Below, in pieces: positions 24,729 to 33,884 of a stretch of 64,000 nt of DNA (positions within the stretch are counted from its first letter, which is position 1; the number at the start of each line of letters is the position of its first letter). The stretch is from NCBI GenBank assembly GCA_025966315.1, contig JAOPUZ010000026.1, positions 27,731 through 91,730 on the forward strand, written 5' to 3'. A program made the position numbers and the translations under genes. The stretch is from Frankiales bacterium. Lineage in GTDB: Bacteria; Actinomycetota; Actinomycetes; Mycobacteriales; Jatrophihabitantaceae. The notes beneath the pieces were generated by a model. The model searched no databases. It saw only the letters and a program-made list of their open reading frames with translations, and was not told the DNA's origin.

Positions 24729-25323
24729 GCGCAGGACGGACCACGCTGCGCTGGACGCCGCCGCGCAGCATCGCGAGGGTGTCGCGCAGGATTTCCTTGG
24801 TCCGTTCTTCGGTCGCGCCGTGGTAAGACTCGTTGACCGCCACCCAGTACATCGCCCAATAGGCGGAGTTGAGGGTGCCGATATCAACGCCCGGCGCGAT
24901 CTCGCCATTACGCTGGCCGGCGGCGAGAATCTGGCACAACTGGTCGCGTAACAATTCCAGCCACTCCCACCGCGCGGCCGGCTTCTTTCCTGAGACCAGA
25001 TAGAACTCGCGAATGTTTTCCTTGTCCGTGTAATACATGTCGATGCAATCCAGATAGAACCGATCGATGCGCTCCAGCGCCGCCAGACCGGCCGATGCCT
25101 CGAGCATGGCCGTCCAGTGCTCGGTCATCCGGGGGCCGTACACCTGCATGAGCAAGTCGTCCTTGTTCTCCGCATAGACGAAGAGCGTGCCGAGGGCAAC
25201 ATGTGCGCGCTCGGCCACTTGGCGCAGGGTCAACGAGGTCACGCCGACCTCGTCCAGCAATTCCGCCGTGGCCCGGAGCACGGATGTTCGGCGAGCCTGG
25301 CTCATCTCATCCCGGACGCCCAT
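24715..25323 (-). CDS. TetR family transcriptional regulator
   Basis: 202 residues from ATG at 25323, preceded by GGAGGG; an ATG at 25341 is less well placed. N-terminal HTH: AELLDEVGVTSLTLRQVAERAHVALGTLFVYAENKDDLL, then an all-helical ligand domain. It is convergent with the sugar-oxidation operon (14-bp overlap) and divergent from the dehydrogenase gene at 25538. Twin palindromes GAAC..GTTC at 25412-25435 lie in the divergent region and are the likely operators. It may also act at the AT-rich region near 12.75 kb, but no matching palindrome is there. Confidence 0.87.
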   Translation of the reverse strand: MGVRDEMSQARRTSVLRATAELLDEVGVTSLTLRQVAERAHVALGTLFVYAENKDDLLMQVYGPRMTEHWTAMLEASAGLAALERIDRFYLDCIDMYYTDKENIREFYLVSGKKPAARWEWLELLRDQLCQILAAGQRNGEIAPGVDIGTLNSAYWAMYWVAVNESYHGATEERTKEILRDTLAMLRGGVQRSVVRPALRML

Positions 25324-25380
25324 CAGCACCCTCCATCGCACGTCGCCATGGCTTCGCAGCGCCCGGTCATTCGTCCACCC

Positions 25381-25435
25381 TTGACCACGTGGTGGCGCCC
25401 GGTTACGTTACTGAACGGGTTCATTGAACATGTTC
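25381..25435 (+). promoter_or_regulatory. Promoter with twin TetR-type operators
   Basis: TTGACC (25381-25386), 17 bp, TACGTT (25404-25409) forms a plausible promoter for the dehydrogenase at 25538. Directly over the expected start are two dyads: TGAACGGGTTCA (25412-25423) and GAACATGTTC (25426-25435), centres 13 bp apart, both with GAAC and GTTC half-sites. The position suits repression by the divergent TetR protein. Confidence 0.6.
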
Positions 25436-25537
25436 GCCCAGGCTAACACCGTCCAGCTGTGAGTTCGTTGCTGCCAGCTATTCTGCCGGTGCGGCCCGCG
25501 ACGGCACGCCCCCGTCCTCGATGAAAGAGGTTCCGTC

Positions 25538-26509
25538 ATGTGGTCCTACCAGCTCACCGCGCCCCGTTATTTCGAGAAGATCGAGATTCCGCAGCCGGAC
25601 ACGAATGAGATTCCGGCTGGCTTCGTCCTGCTGCAGCCAACCGCCGGCGGGATCTGTGGCAGCGACCTGAGCGGGTTCGCCGGCTACCAATCCCCCTACC
25701 CCACCGACCTCGGACCGTATGCCCCACATATCTCGGGCTTTCCGCTGCACGAGGTCGCCGGGACGGTGGCCTTCAGCAATGACGGCCGGCTGAGCGTCGG
25801 CGAGCCCGTGGTCGGCTGGGCGATCGGCTCGGACGGCTTGTCCGAGCTCGTGGTCACTGATGGCGAGAGCCTGGCCCCGTACGACCAGGCGTTGGAGCCG
25901 AGCACCGCGGTGATGCTGCAGCCACTGGCCTGCGTGCTCTACGCGGTCGACAGCCTCGGGCCGATCGAAGGAAAGCGCGTCGCCGTCATCGGACAGGGCC
26001 CGATCGGCGTGTTGTTCAGTCATGTACTGAAGCACCGCGGGGCGGCCCACGTGACGGGAGTCGACATCGTCGACCGTGCCGATGTCGCCGCGGTCTTCGG
26101 CGTGGACGAAACGGTGTTCGGCAGTAGCGATCGGTGGACCCGGCAACTGCTCGACTCCGGCCGGCCGGACATCGTGGTCGAGGCCGTCGGGCACCAGACC
26201 GGCACGCTGGTGGACGCGATCAACGCAGTGGCGTTCGGCGGGCTGATCTATTACTTCGGCATACCCGAGACGTACGCCTATTCCCTCGATCTATGGCAGA
26301 TGCTGCGTAAGCAGGCCACCTTGAAAACCGGAACGACACTATCGCGTAAGCAATATCTGGGTAAGGCCGGCGAATATCTGAAGGCCAATCCGGAACTGGC
26401 CAAGGCCTACGTGACCAATCGCTATGACCTCAGCAACCTCGCTCACGCCTTCGAAGCCGCCAGCACCCCGGCTCGCGGTCGGCTGAAGGTGACGATCGAC
26501 TACAGCTGA
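25538..26509 (+). CDS. Medium-chain (zinc-type) alcohol/polyol dehydrogenase
   Basis: 323 residues; ATG with AAAGAGG upstream. MDR superfamily: GGICGSDL near 36-43 with the catalytic Cys, FPLHEVAGTV near 68-77 with the His-Glu pair, cofactor Rossmann motif VAVIGQGPIGVLF near 147-159. The four-cysteine structural zinc lobe is missing. A C-terminal GRLKVTID ends like sorbitol and threonine dehydrogenase relatives. It likely oxidises or reduces a sugar-derived alcohol with NAD(P), linking it to the neighbouring cluster. Regulated by the divergent TetR protein by inference. Confidence 0.83.
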   Translation: MWSYQLTAPRYFEKIEIPQPDTNEIPAGFVLLQPTAGGICGSDLSGFAGYQSPYPTDLGPYAPHISGFPLHEVAGTVAFSNDGRLSVGEPVVGWAIGSDGLSELVVTDGESLAPYDQALEPSTAVMLQPLACVLYAVDSLGPIEGKRVAVIGQGPIGVLFSHVLKHRGAAHVTGVDIVDRADVAAVFGVDETVFGSSDRWTRQLLDSGRPDIVVEAVGHQTGTLVDAINAVAFGGLIYYFGIPETYAYSLDLWQMLRKQATLKTGTTLSRKQYLGKAGEYLKANPELAKAYVTNRYDLSNLAHAFEAASTPARGRLKVTIDYS

Positions 26510-26532
26510 GCATCGACTACTGCCGAGCCAGG

Positions 26533-26667
26533 TCATCGCGCATAGGTCTCGCCGCCCCACCGGCGCAGTTCGCGGAGTACCGGTGCGGTTGCCTTGCCGG
26601 CAGCGTCGGCGATGCGCAGACACGTGGTCGCGCTGTCGCTGTCGATTCGCTGTCGGTGACCTTGGCG
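26533..26667 (-). other. Open stretch resembling a gene tail (remnant)
   Basis: Between two in-frame stops the minus strand reads a protein-like stretch, ATTCLRIADAAGKATAPVL followed by RELRRWGGETYAR and a stop. It lacks any start codon and has no recognised family. It may be the C-terminal remnant of a lost gene downstream of the VIT1-like gene. Confidence 0.2.
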
Positions 26668-27456
26668 TCAGCCCACGATTGCTTGGACGAGATGTCCTAC
26701 GCCGTAGGTGACCGCCACCGCGATCCCGCCGAAAAACAGTTGCCGAACTGCCGACATCGCCAGCGGTCGTCCGGTCAATCGACCCACCACCGTGCCGCCG
26801 CCGGCAAGGGCGACACCGACGATGGACAACGTCAAAGCCAGGTTGGCCGCTCCGAACAGATACGGGAGCAGCGGGATCAAGGCGCCGATCGAGAAGGCAG
26901 AAAAGGAGGCCACCCCAGCGACCACCGCGGAGGGCAGATTCTCGGCATCAACGCCGAGCTCGTCCCGGGTATGAAAGCGCAGCGCGAGGTCGGGATCACG
27001 CGAGATCGCCGCGGCCATCCGCTCGGCGGTAGCGGGATCAGCGCCATATCCCTGAAACGTCTCGGCCAGCTCTTTCTGCTCCGCCTCGGGAAACCGCTGG
27101 TGCATTTCGCGCTCCAGCGCAACCTCGGAATGAACGAGCTCATTTTGATTCGTCACCGAGATGTATTCGCCCGTGCCCATCGAGAATGCACCCGCGATAA
27201 GCCCAGCAAACCCGGTCAGCAGGATGGCGTGCCGCGCTGCTCCGCCCGCGCCGACGCCGGCAATCAGGGATGCGTTGGTCACCAGGCCATCCACAGCCCC
27301 GAACACGGTCGGCCGCAACCAACCACCGCTGACGTCCCGGTGCTGGTGATTGATCCAGGCCGAGTCGGCTCGCTTCGGTGTGACCGAATCACCGACCGCA
27401 CGAGGGGGCTTGGCGTCCGCGTCCATGCTCGAGATTCCGGAGTCCTTGGCGCCCAT
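26668..27456 (-). CDS. VIT1/CCC1-family iron/manganese transporter-like membrane protein
   Basis: 262 residues from ATG at 27456; ATG at 27426 is an alternative. Features: WLRPTVFGAVDGLVTNASLIAGV, then FAGLIAGAFSMGTGEYISV, a charged cytoplasmic helix region with E-x-E and H residues (HSEVALEREMHQRFPEAEQKEL) that in VIT proteins binds metal, and helices AFSIGALIPLLPYL, LALTLSIVGVALAG and FFGGIAVAVTYGVG. The family moves Fe2+/Mn2+ across membranes. It is divergent from the Zwf-like gene. Iron handling could be relevant to the nearby ferritin-like proteins, though linkage is only positional. Confidence 0.87.
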   Translation of the reverse strand: MGAKDSGISSMDADAKPPRAVGDSVTPKRADSAWINHQHRDVSGGWLRPTVFGAVDGLVTNASLIAGVGAGGAARHAILLTGFAGLIAGAFSMGTGEYISVTNQNELVHSEVALEREMHQRFPEAEQKELAETFQGYGADPATAERMAAAISRDPDLALRFHTRDELGVDAENLPSAVVAGVASFSAFSIGALIPLLPYLFGAANLALTLSIVGVALAGGGTVVGRLTGRPLAMSAVRQLFFGGIAVAVTYGVGHLVQAIVG

Positions 27457-27588
27457 CCTGCCAACGCTATACCGGACCATCGGCGCGGGCGAGACGGCCG
27501 GGGCAGGTCGAACTCCGCGTCACCCGGAACGAGCGAATAATGTTGAGTCCATGAGCATCGACGCGCCCGGCCACCGCGCAGGGCCCCC

Positions 27589-28977
27589 ATGATCGAGACT
27601 CTCGTTGTGTTCGGCGCGACCGGAGATCTCACCGGCAGGTTGCTGCTGCCCGCCGTCGCGGGTTTATGGGTGGCGGGCAATCTCGACCCGAATTTCCAAT
27701 TCGTTGGCGCCGGGAATCAGCCGTGGACCGAGGACGAATTCAGGGCCCACGCTCGTCGCCGGCTCGCGCAGCACGCTCCGATGATCGCGGCCGGCGACCT
27801 GGACGGTTTGTTTGCCGGTATGCGCTACCGCCAGGCCGACGTCACGGATCGAGCCGACGTCGCCGGAGTCATCGAGCTGATCACCGCGGATGGGGGACAA
27901 CGGCAGCGTCCGACCGCGATCTATCTGGCTTTACCCACCCAACTATTACTGGACGCGGCCCGCGCGCTGCAGTCCGTCCAACTACCCGCCGGTGTCCGGA
28001 TCGCGGTCGAGAAGCCCTTCGGGCACGACGAACGGACCGCGGTGGAGCTCAACCTGGCCCTGGCAGCCGTCGCGCCGCCGGACGGCCCGGACGCCATCTA
28101 CCGGGTGGATCACGTGCTGGCCATGACGGCCGTCCAGGAGCTGGCTCAGCTGGATGAGTCCTTCGCCGAAAGGGGATTGGCCCGGGGTGGCCGCAGCGTT
28201 GACCACATCGAGATTCTCTGGGAAGAGACACTGGCCTTGGAAGGTCGGGCGGCTTTCTACGACCAGGCCGGTGCGCTGCGAGACGTCATGCAGAATCATC
28301 TGCTGCAAATCATGTGCGCAATTGCCGTCCCGCCGGTTACTGATCACGACGCTGGTCAGCCATCCGAACGTCGGGCGGACGCATTGCGCGCGGTCCGCCC
28401 GCTGAGCGAGGACGAGGTAGCCACCTTCACCCGGCGCGCCCGTTACACGGCCGGCCGATTGGCCGACGATGCCGACGCGGCGGGGCGAGTTGTCCCCGAT
28501 TACATCGACGAACCCGGCGTCGACCCCCGACGAGATACCGAGACCTTCGCCGAAGTCGTACTCGAACTCGACACCGACCAGTGGGCCGGCACCCGCTTCG
28601 TGCTGCGCGCCGGCAAGGCACTGAGCCGCCGGCGTCGCGGCGTGCTGATCCGATTCAGCCCGACGGCCGGCGCCGGCACATCCGAGGTCCGCGCCGACGA
28701 CTGGTGGATCGACGTGGATGAGCCGGCCGGGTTCGCGGGGGTTGCGGGACGCCGGAGCGAATCGGTGAATCAACCCGAAGAAGCGCTGGCCTACGTCCGG
28801 GTGGTTTCAGACCTGCTATCCGGCGGCAGCGCGTTCAGCGTGGGGGCCGAGGAGGCCGAATTGGCCTGGCAGGTCTTCACTCCAGTGCTCGAGGCATGGG
28901 ACCGGGACGTCGTGCCGCTGACCAGCTATCCCGCCGGATCCGCCGGACCGGCTCACGCCCGGGATAGTTGCTACTAG
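27589..28977 (+). CDS. Glucose-6-phosphate dehydrogenase-like enzyme with altered substrate motif
   Basis: 462 residues. NADP-binding start VVFGATGDLTGRLLLPA, VEKPFGHD near 141-148, and FYDQAGALRDVMQNHLLQ near 222 are typical of Zwf. The normally invariant RIDHYLGKE motif is RVDHVLAMT here: the Asp-His pair is kept but the Lys-Glu that contacts the substrate phosphate is lost. The overall length is somewhat short for the family. It may therefore use a non-phosphorylated or different sugar, or be weakly active. No pgl, tal or opcA gene is nearby, unlike main zwf loci. Its stop lies at the edge of the PadR operator. Confidence 0.8.
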   Translation: MIETLVVFGATGDLTGRLLLPAVAGLWVAGNLDPNFQFVGAGNQPWTEDEFRAHARRRLAQHAPMIAAGDLDGLFAGMRYRQADVTDRADVAGVIELITADGGQRQRPTAIYLALPTQLLLDAARALQSVQLPAGVRIAVEKPFGHDERTAVELNLALAAVAPPDGPDAIYRVDHVLAMTAVQELAQLDESFAERGLARGGRSVDHIEILWEETLALEGRAAFYDQAGALRDVMQNHLLQIMCAIAVPPVTDHDAGQPSERRADALRAVRPLSEDEVATFTRRARYTAGRLADDADAAGRVVPDYIDEPGVDPRRDTETFAEVVLELDTDQWAGTRFVLRAGKALSRRRRGVLIRFSPTAGAGTSEVRADDWWIDVDEPAGFAGVAGRRSESVNQPEEALAYVRVVSDLLSGGSAFSVGAEEAELAWQVFTPVLEAWDRDVVPLTSYPAGSAGPAHARDSCY

Positions 28978-29002
28978 ACATAGTCGGGTAGCGGACATAG
29001 TC
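28977..29002 (+). promoter_or_regulatory. Putative PadR operator/promoter with direct repeats
   Basis: GACATAGTC occurs at 28977-28985 and again at 28994-29002, 17 bp apart, with AGAC...GTCT outer symmetry. The second copy overlaps a CATAGT -10-like hexamer about ten bases before the padR ATG at 29010, implying autoregulation of a nearly leaderless message. Confidence 0.5.
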
Positions 29003-29009
29003 TACTGAC

Positions 29010-29372
29010 ATGACATCGGCGCATGATCCGCAACTGCTCAAAGGGGTGTTGTCGTTGTTGCTGCTCTGCCTGTTGGCCGAACGCGAATCCTACGGCTACG
29101 AAGTGGTGCAGCGGCTCCAGGAATTCGGGCTCGGCGGTATCAACGAAGGAAGCGTGTATCCCGCGCTAGCCCGTCTCGAACGTGAAGAGAAGGTCGCATC
29201 GAGACTGGTGGCTTCACACTCGGGGCCCGCTCGAAAATATTACCGGCCAACCATGGCCGGTCGGCGAGCCTTAGCCGCCGGATCGGCCAGCTGGTTCTCG
29301 TTGGTGGCGGTCGTCAATCCGGTGCTCGCTGGCGATTCCGCCCGGCGGACAGTGCGAGCGAAGCAGGCGTGA
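29010..29372 (+). CDS. PadR family transcriptional regulator
   Basis: 120 residues. Winged-helix PadR fold: LLLLCLLAERESYGYEVVQRLQEFG, GGINEGSVYPALARLEREEKVASR and KYYRPTMAGRRAL, the standard PadR core. The short C-terminal extension is unusual only in being hydrophobic (WFSLVAVVNPVLAG). It is followed after three bases by a HAAS-type membrane protein, a common actinobacterial pair in which PadR represses both genes. Direct repeats at the promoter support autoregulation. Confidence 0.88.
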   Translation: MTSAHDPQLLKGVLSLLLLCLLAERESYGYEVVQRLQEFGLGGINEGSVYPALARLEREEKVASRLVASHSGPARKYYRPTMAGRRALAAGSASWFSLVAVVNPVLAGDSARRTVRAKQA

Positions 29373-29375
29373 GAC

Positions 29376-29942
29376 ATGACCGAATCTGACACCGTGATGG
29401 ACCGGCTTCGCATTGAGCGTGCCGTGTGGAGCTTCGACGCGCGCCTGCAAGACCTGCCCCGACGGTCACGTATCGCCAAACGTCGGGAGTTACGGCAGAA
29501 CTTGCGAGCTGCGGCCGGCGAGGTCGGCGCCCGTCGAGCGGTACGGCAGCTCGGCAGTCTGCGTGCGCTCGCGGCTGAGTATCTGGACGCCGAGTATGGC
29601 GAGCTGAGGTGCCGTCCGTCCTGGACCGCCGCGGCACTGTGGATTGCTGCCATCGAGGGCGTCATGATGCTGCTCGACCAGGTTTCGTCGACGGCGTTTC
29701 GTGCCGGCGTGAGCACCGCTGGTGCGCATCCCGTCGGCGCCGTCCACTGGCGCGGAATTCCCTACCTGATCAGCGACAAGACGATCACCTACGCCCACGA
29801 CGAATCCACTGCGATCGGCGGCGCCTGGACGGTCTGGGTGTACGTCCTCATGTTGGGTGGCGCCCTCGTTGCCGGACGGATTTGGCGGCTCGTGCCCGGC
29901 TTGCGCCGTCGCGCGTTCGCACACGGTGTGCTGTCCGACTGA
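29376..29942 (+). CDS. HAAS-domain membrane protein partner of PadR
   Basis: 188 residues. The N-terminal helical domain (FDARLQDLPRRSRIAKRRELRQNL, then RRAVRQLGSLRALAAEYLDAEYG) matches HAAS-type signalling domains found with PadR regulators. Two membrane helices are visible, WTAAALWIAAIEGVMMLL near 85-103 and WVYVLMLGGALVAG near 150-163. Function is unknown; the pair probably senses an envelope or drug signal. Confidence 0.75.
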   Translation: MTESDTVMDRLRIERAVWSFDARLQDLPRRSRIAKRRELRQNLRAAAGEVGARRAVRQLGSLRALAAEYLDAEYGELRCRPSWTAAALWIAAIEGVMMLLDQVSSTAFRAGVSTAGAHPVGAVHWRGIPYLISDKTITYAHDESTAIGGAWTVWVYVLMLGGALVAGRIWRLVPGLRRRAFAHGVLSD

Positions 29943-29969
29943 GCCAATCCCGCATTGTGCGGCGCTGGG

Positions 29970-31040
<1,071 letters not shown>

Positions 31041-31180
31041 TCAGGCCGTCCGGGTCGGCTCGCTACCGCACTACGCGGCCGGTCGCAGGCCCGCGATCAG
31101 CAGCTCGACGAGGCCAGCAGAGTGTGCACGGACGCGCAGATGCGCTGGTCCGGGCCCGCCGCGCAGACGTGGTGAGCGCT

Positions 31181-32209
31181 TCAGACGTCAGCGACCTGCG
31201 GCGCCACCTCGGTGCCGAGCAGTTCGATACCGCGGAGCAGGTCGGCGTGCGCGAGCCGCGGGTTGGTCATCTGCAACGAAACCCGGTAGACACCGCCCAG
31301 CTGCTCCGACACCCGTCGGAGCTTGGTCGCAATGGTGTCCGGGTCGCCCAGGAAGAACGCGCCGTCCGGGCCGCTGGTGGCATCGAATTGTGGCCGGGTC
31401 GGCGTCGGGAAGCCACGTTCGCGCGAGACCTGGGTGAACATCTGATGCCACCCCGGATAGATCGTGTCGGCGGCGGACCGGACGCTGTCCCCGACATATC
31501 CGAACACATGTAATCCGACCTTGAGATCCGCCGGCGCGTGGCCCGCCTCCGCACCCGCTCGACGGTAGAGCTCGACCAACGGGGCGAACCGGCGCGGTTC
31601 GCCGCCGATGATGGCCACCATCAGCGGCAGCCCTAGCAGGCCTGCCCGCACGAAGGACTCGGGCGTGCCGCCGACGCCGACCCAGACCGGCAGCGGGTTC
31701 TGGGCCGGACGCGGGTAGACGCCCTGACCGGTCAGCGCCGGCCGGTGGAGCCCTGACCAGGTGACGTGCGCCGACTCGCGGATCTTCAACAGCAGATCCA
31801 GTTTCTCGGCAAAGAGGCTGTCGTAATCTTCGAGGGCGAGGCCGAACAAGGGGAACGCCTCGGTGAACGAGCCGCGGCCGACGACGAGATCCACACGGCC
31901 TTTCGCGATGAGGTCGAGGGTGGCGAATTGCTGAAAGACCCGCACCGGGTCGGCCGCACTTAACACGGTGACCGCGCTGCCCAGCCGGATTCGCGAGGTC
32001 AGCGCGGCCGCAGCGCCGAGGATCACCGGCGGCGCTGAGTCGTAATACTCCTCGCGGTGGTGCTCACCGATCCCGAAGGAGTACAAGCCCGAGGCATCCG
32101 CGAGCGTGATCTCCTCGAGCAGATGTTCGATCCGCTCCTCCGGACCGATGAGGCGTCCGGTCGCCGGATCGGTCACGGTCGAGACGAAACTGTCGACGCC
32201 GACGTGCAT
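31181..32209 (-). CDS. LLM-class flavin-dependent oxidoreductase
   Basis: 342 residues from ATG at 32209, chosen because AGGAGG precedes it; the open frame continues upstream to 32311. Luciferase-like barrel: GVDSFVSTVTD, YSFGIGEHHREEYYDSAPPVILGAAAALTSRIRLGSAVTVL, DPVRVFQQFATLDLIAKGRVDLVVGRGSF and a late FLGDPDTIATKLRR. The EHHREEY segment and the family order suit the group with GERHxxEF-like motif. It uses FMN or F420; substrate unknown. Confidence 0.88.
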   Translation of the reverse strand: MHVGVDSFVSTVTDPATGRLIGPEERIEHLLEEITLADASGLYSFGIGEHHREEYYDSAPPVILGAAAALTSRIRLGSAVTVLSAADPVRVFQQFATLDLIAKGRVDLVVGRGSFTEAFPLFGLALEDYDSLFAEKLDLLLKIRESAHVTWSGLHRPALTGQGVYPRPAQNPLPVWVGVGGTPESFVRAGLLGLPLMVAIIGGEPRRFAPLVELYRRAGAEAGHAPADLKVGLHVFGYVGDSVRSAADTIYPGWHQMFTQVSRERGFPTPTRPQFDATSGPDGAFFLGDPDTIATKLRRVSEQLGGVYRVSLQMTNPRLAHADLLRGIELLGTEVAPQVADV

Positions 32210-32320
32210 GCTGTCCTCCTGAAAGACCCACCGCGACCGCATCTCGCGGTCCCCTCTGGCTGAACCCACAACGACCGAGTCGGACGATCTCATCCCGGCC
32301 CGGGGCGACATACTGGTGCC

Positions 32321-32563
32321 GTGATCCGATTTCGGTCGAAGCTGCTGGGCTTACCGCTGTTGGGCCGGTGCGTCGCCGTCGGGGCAGCGTCCTTGGGAAT
32401 CGTTGGTGCCATTGCCGGATTGATCATCGGCCTGGTCGCCTACGCACCCACCGCTCCATTCGCTGTCGTTGAGGTGGGACTTCCAGCCGCGCTTGCCGGC
32501 GCCATCCTAGGTCTCATCGTCGGAGCCGTGCTCCTCGCAATTCGACCGGGCGAACAGCGTTAG
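32321..32563 (+). CDS. Small two-helix membrane protein
   Basis: 80 residues from GTG at 32321, with a CATACT hexamer a few bases upstream, suggesting a leaderless message. Two hydrophobic helices, VAVGAASLGIVGAIAGLIIGLV and LPAALAGAILGLIVGAVLLAI, separated by a short loop. No known family. Arg residues at both ends suggest both termini are cytoplasmic. Confidence 0.55.
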   Translation: MIRFRSKLLGLPLLGRCVAVGAASLGIVGAIAGLIIGLVAYAPTAPFAVVEVGLPAALAGAILGLIVGAVLLAIRPGEQR

Positions 32564-32582
32564 CTCTGGTGGCTTTGACCCT

Positions 32583-32690
32583 CAGTGGTGTTCGTGGATG
32601 CCCGGCGGGGTGAGGAAGATCGACACGGTTGCCGTAATCAAGGGGTCGTTGAGTTTGGTGGTGTCGATCGCCAGGTAATTGCGGGTGAAC
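32583..32690 (-). other. Possible C-terminal gene remnant
   Basis: The minus strand reads NYLAIDTTKLNDPLITATV, then SIFLTPPGIHEHH and a stop near 32583, a protein-like stretch without a start codon. It is bounded by the VOC gene. Family unknown; listed as a possible relic in a scarred region. Confidence 0.2.
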
Positions 32691-32736
32691 GATGAGCAGT
32701 CGCAGGTTCGCGCGGCGCGATGCGAGCATGAGCGGC

Positions 32737-33501
32737 ATGACCACCAACCTGTCCCACTTCGCTATCAACGCTGACAACGTCCCGGCCAGTCGGGCATTCT
32801 ACGAATCCGTCTTCGGATGGCAGTTCACCGCCTGGGGCCCACCCGATTTCTTGCAGATTCAGACCGGAACCAAGGACGAGCCCGGTGTCCAGGGCGCGAT
32901 GCAGCAGCGTCGCAATCTGCTGGGCGAGGTAGCGACCTTCGGGCTCGAGTGCACGTTCACGGTTGCCGACGTGGACGCGACCGCCGAGGCCGTCCGCCAG
33001 GCCGGCGGCACGATTCTCATGCCGCGCGTCACCATCAACGGCGTCGGGCACCTGATCTTTTTCCAAGATCCGGGCGGTAACGCAATTGGTGCGATGCAAT
33101 ACGACGACAGCTCCGCTACCCGCCCGCTCGCTCGCCCGAGGGTCGCTGATACTGGGCCGTCCGGCTGGAATAGGCGTCGGCGAGGCGGACGTGAGTGCGC
33201 TGGTTGGTACAGGGACGTAGCAACCATCAGCACAGCACGGCTCACGGCCGTTAGAACGAGCCATGCCTCGGAGAACGCGAAAGTTTACCGCGATCCAGCC
33301 GAGCAGCGTGTCGCTTACGTAGAGGGTGCGGTAGACGCCGGCCGGGTCATCCCAGCGGCCATCGAAAAGACCGGCGTTGGCGTACTGCCACGGGGTCCAC
33401 GAAAATGGATCCGGACGGTAGCCCACGCGGTAGGCGATAATTTCGGCGGCGTGAAGGGCAAGCTCCCCCGCCGGGCTGTCGCGTTCAGTCATCCTTGGTG
33501 A
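32737..33501 (+). CDS. VOC (glyoxalase-like) protein with run-on C-terminus
   Basis: Started at ATG 32737 (ATG 32728 also possible). The first 125 residues are a good VOC domain: LSHFAINADNVPASRAFYESVFGWQFTAW, then ECTFTVADVDATAEAVRQAGG and HLIFFQDPGGNAIGAMQYD. After about 33112 the natural stop is missing and the frame runs another 130 residues through antisense of the RES fragment, giving Arg-rich nonsense-like sequence. The gene therefore seems to have lost its 3' end at a rearrangement junction; the VOC fold itself may still form. Confidence 0.6.
   Translation: MTTNLSHFAINADNVPASRAFYESVFGWQFTAWGPPDFLQIQTGTKDEPGVQGAMQQRRNLLGEVATFGLECTFTVADVDATAEAVRQAGGTILMPRVTINGVGHLIFFQDPGGNAIGAMQYDDSSATRPLARPRVADTGPSGWNRRRRGGRECAGWYRDVATISTARLTAVRTSHASENAKVYRDPAEQRVAYVEGAVDAGRVIPAAIEKTGVGVLPRGPRKWIRTVAHAVGDNFGGVKGKLPRRAVAFSHPW
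33265..33492 (-). pseudogene. RES-domain toxin, 5' fragment
   Basis: From ATG at 33492 about 75 residues match the start of RES toxins: IIAYRVGYRPDPFSWTPW, GLFDGRWDDPAGVYRTLYVSDTLLG. RES toxins degrade NAD+ and are about 200 residues long. After residue 75 similarity ends and the frame runs on as antisense of the VOC gene to 32638. It lies 15 bp after the Xre-type antitoxin gene, the normal order for this module. The catalytic Arg and Tyr region is only partly present, so the toxin is presumably dead. Confidence 0.7.
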
Positions 33502-33507
33502 GACAGA

Positions 33508-33756
33508 TCAGCCCACGCCGGCAAACGAGCGGGCCGCCGCGAGCACCAGAGGGCCGGCGGTGTCCGGCTTATTCTCGCGGAGCTGCCGGGCCGGGGAGTG
33601 ATCATCAAGTTGCGGGTTCAGGCCCTGAAACCAGCTTTGCGCAACCTCGCGGGTGTCTCGAGCAGTGATCAGCAGCGCGGCCTGATAGGCAATCCGCAGT
33701 CGCTGCACCACATCCTCATCGCGGATACGACGCTGACCGTCGGCCCACTGCCGCAC
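33508..33756 (-). CDS. Xre/MbcA/ParS-type antitoxin, probably N-terminally shortened
   Basis: 82 residues from GTG at 33756, with AGGGAT upstream. The C-terminal part is the antitoxin's toxin-binding domain: WFQGLNPQLDDHSPARQLREN and LVLAAARSFAGVG. The N-terminal part, VRQWADGQRRIRDEDVVQRLRIAYQ, is only the end of the Xre helix-turn-helix; an in-frame stop about 40 bases upstream prevents a full domain. A TATAAC -10-like box lies at about 33793-33788 on this strand. It may still be expressed, without DNA binding. Confidence 0.65.
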   Translation of the reverse strand: MRQWADGQRRIRDEDVVQRLRIAYQAALLITARDTREVAQSWFQGLNPQLDDHSPARQLRENKPDTAGPLVLAAARSFAGVG

Positions 33757-33884
33757 CAGTCGGATCCCTAGCGAACAACGCCCGATAAGTTATACTATGT
33801 TCGGTAACTGAACCCCTCGACTACTTCCTCCTCGGCGGACCGCTGCTAACACGGCTGTTCGGACATTGGTCGCGTCCTCGCGGT

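Noticed and set aside
26656..27540. Plus-strand open frame opposite the VIT1-like gene
   Set aside because: The minus strand has clear VIT1 membrane and metal-binding segments; the plus frame is basic nonsense-like sequence.
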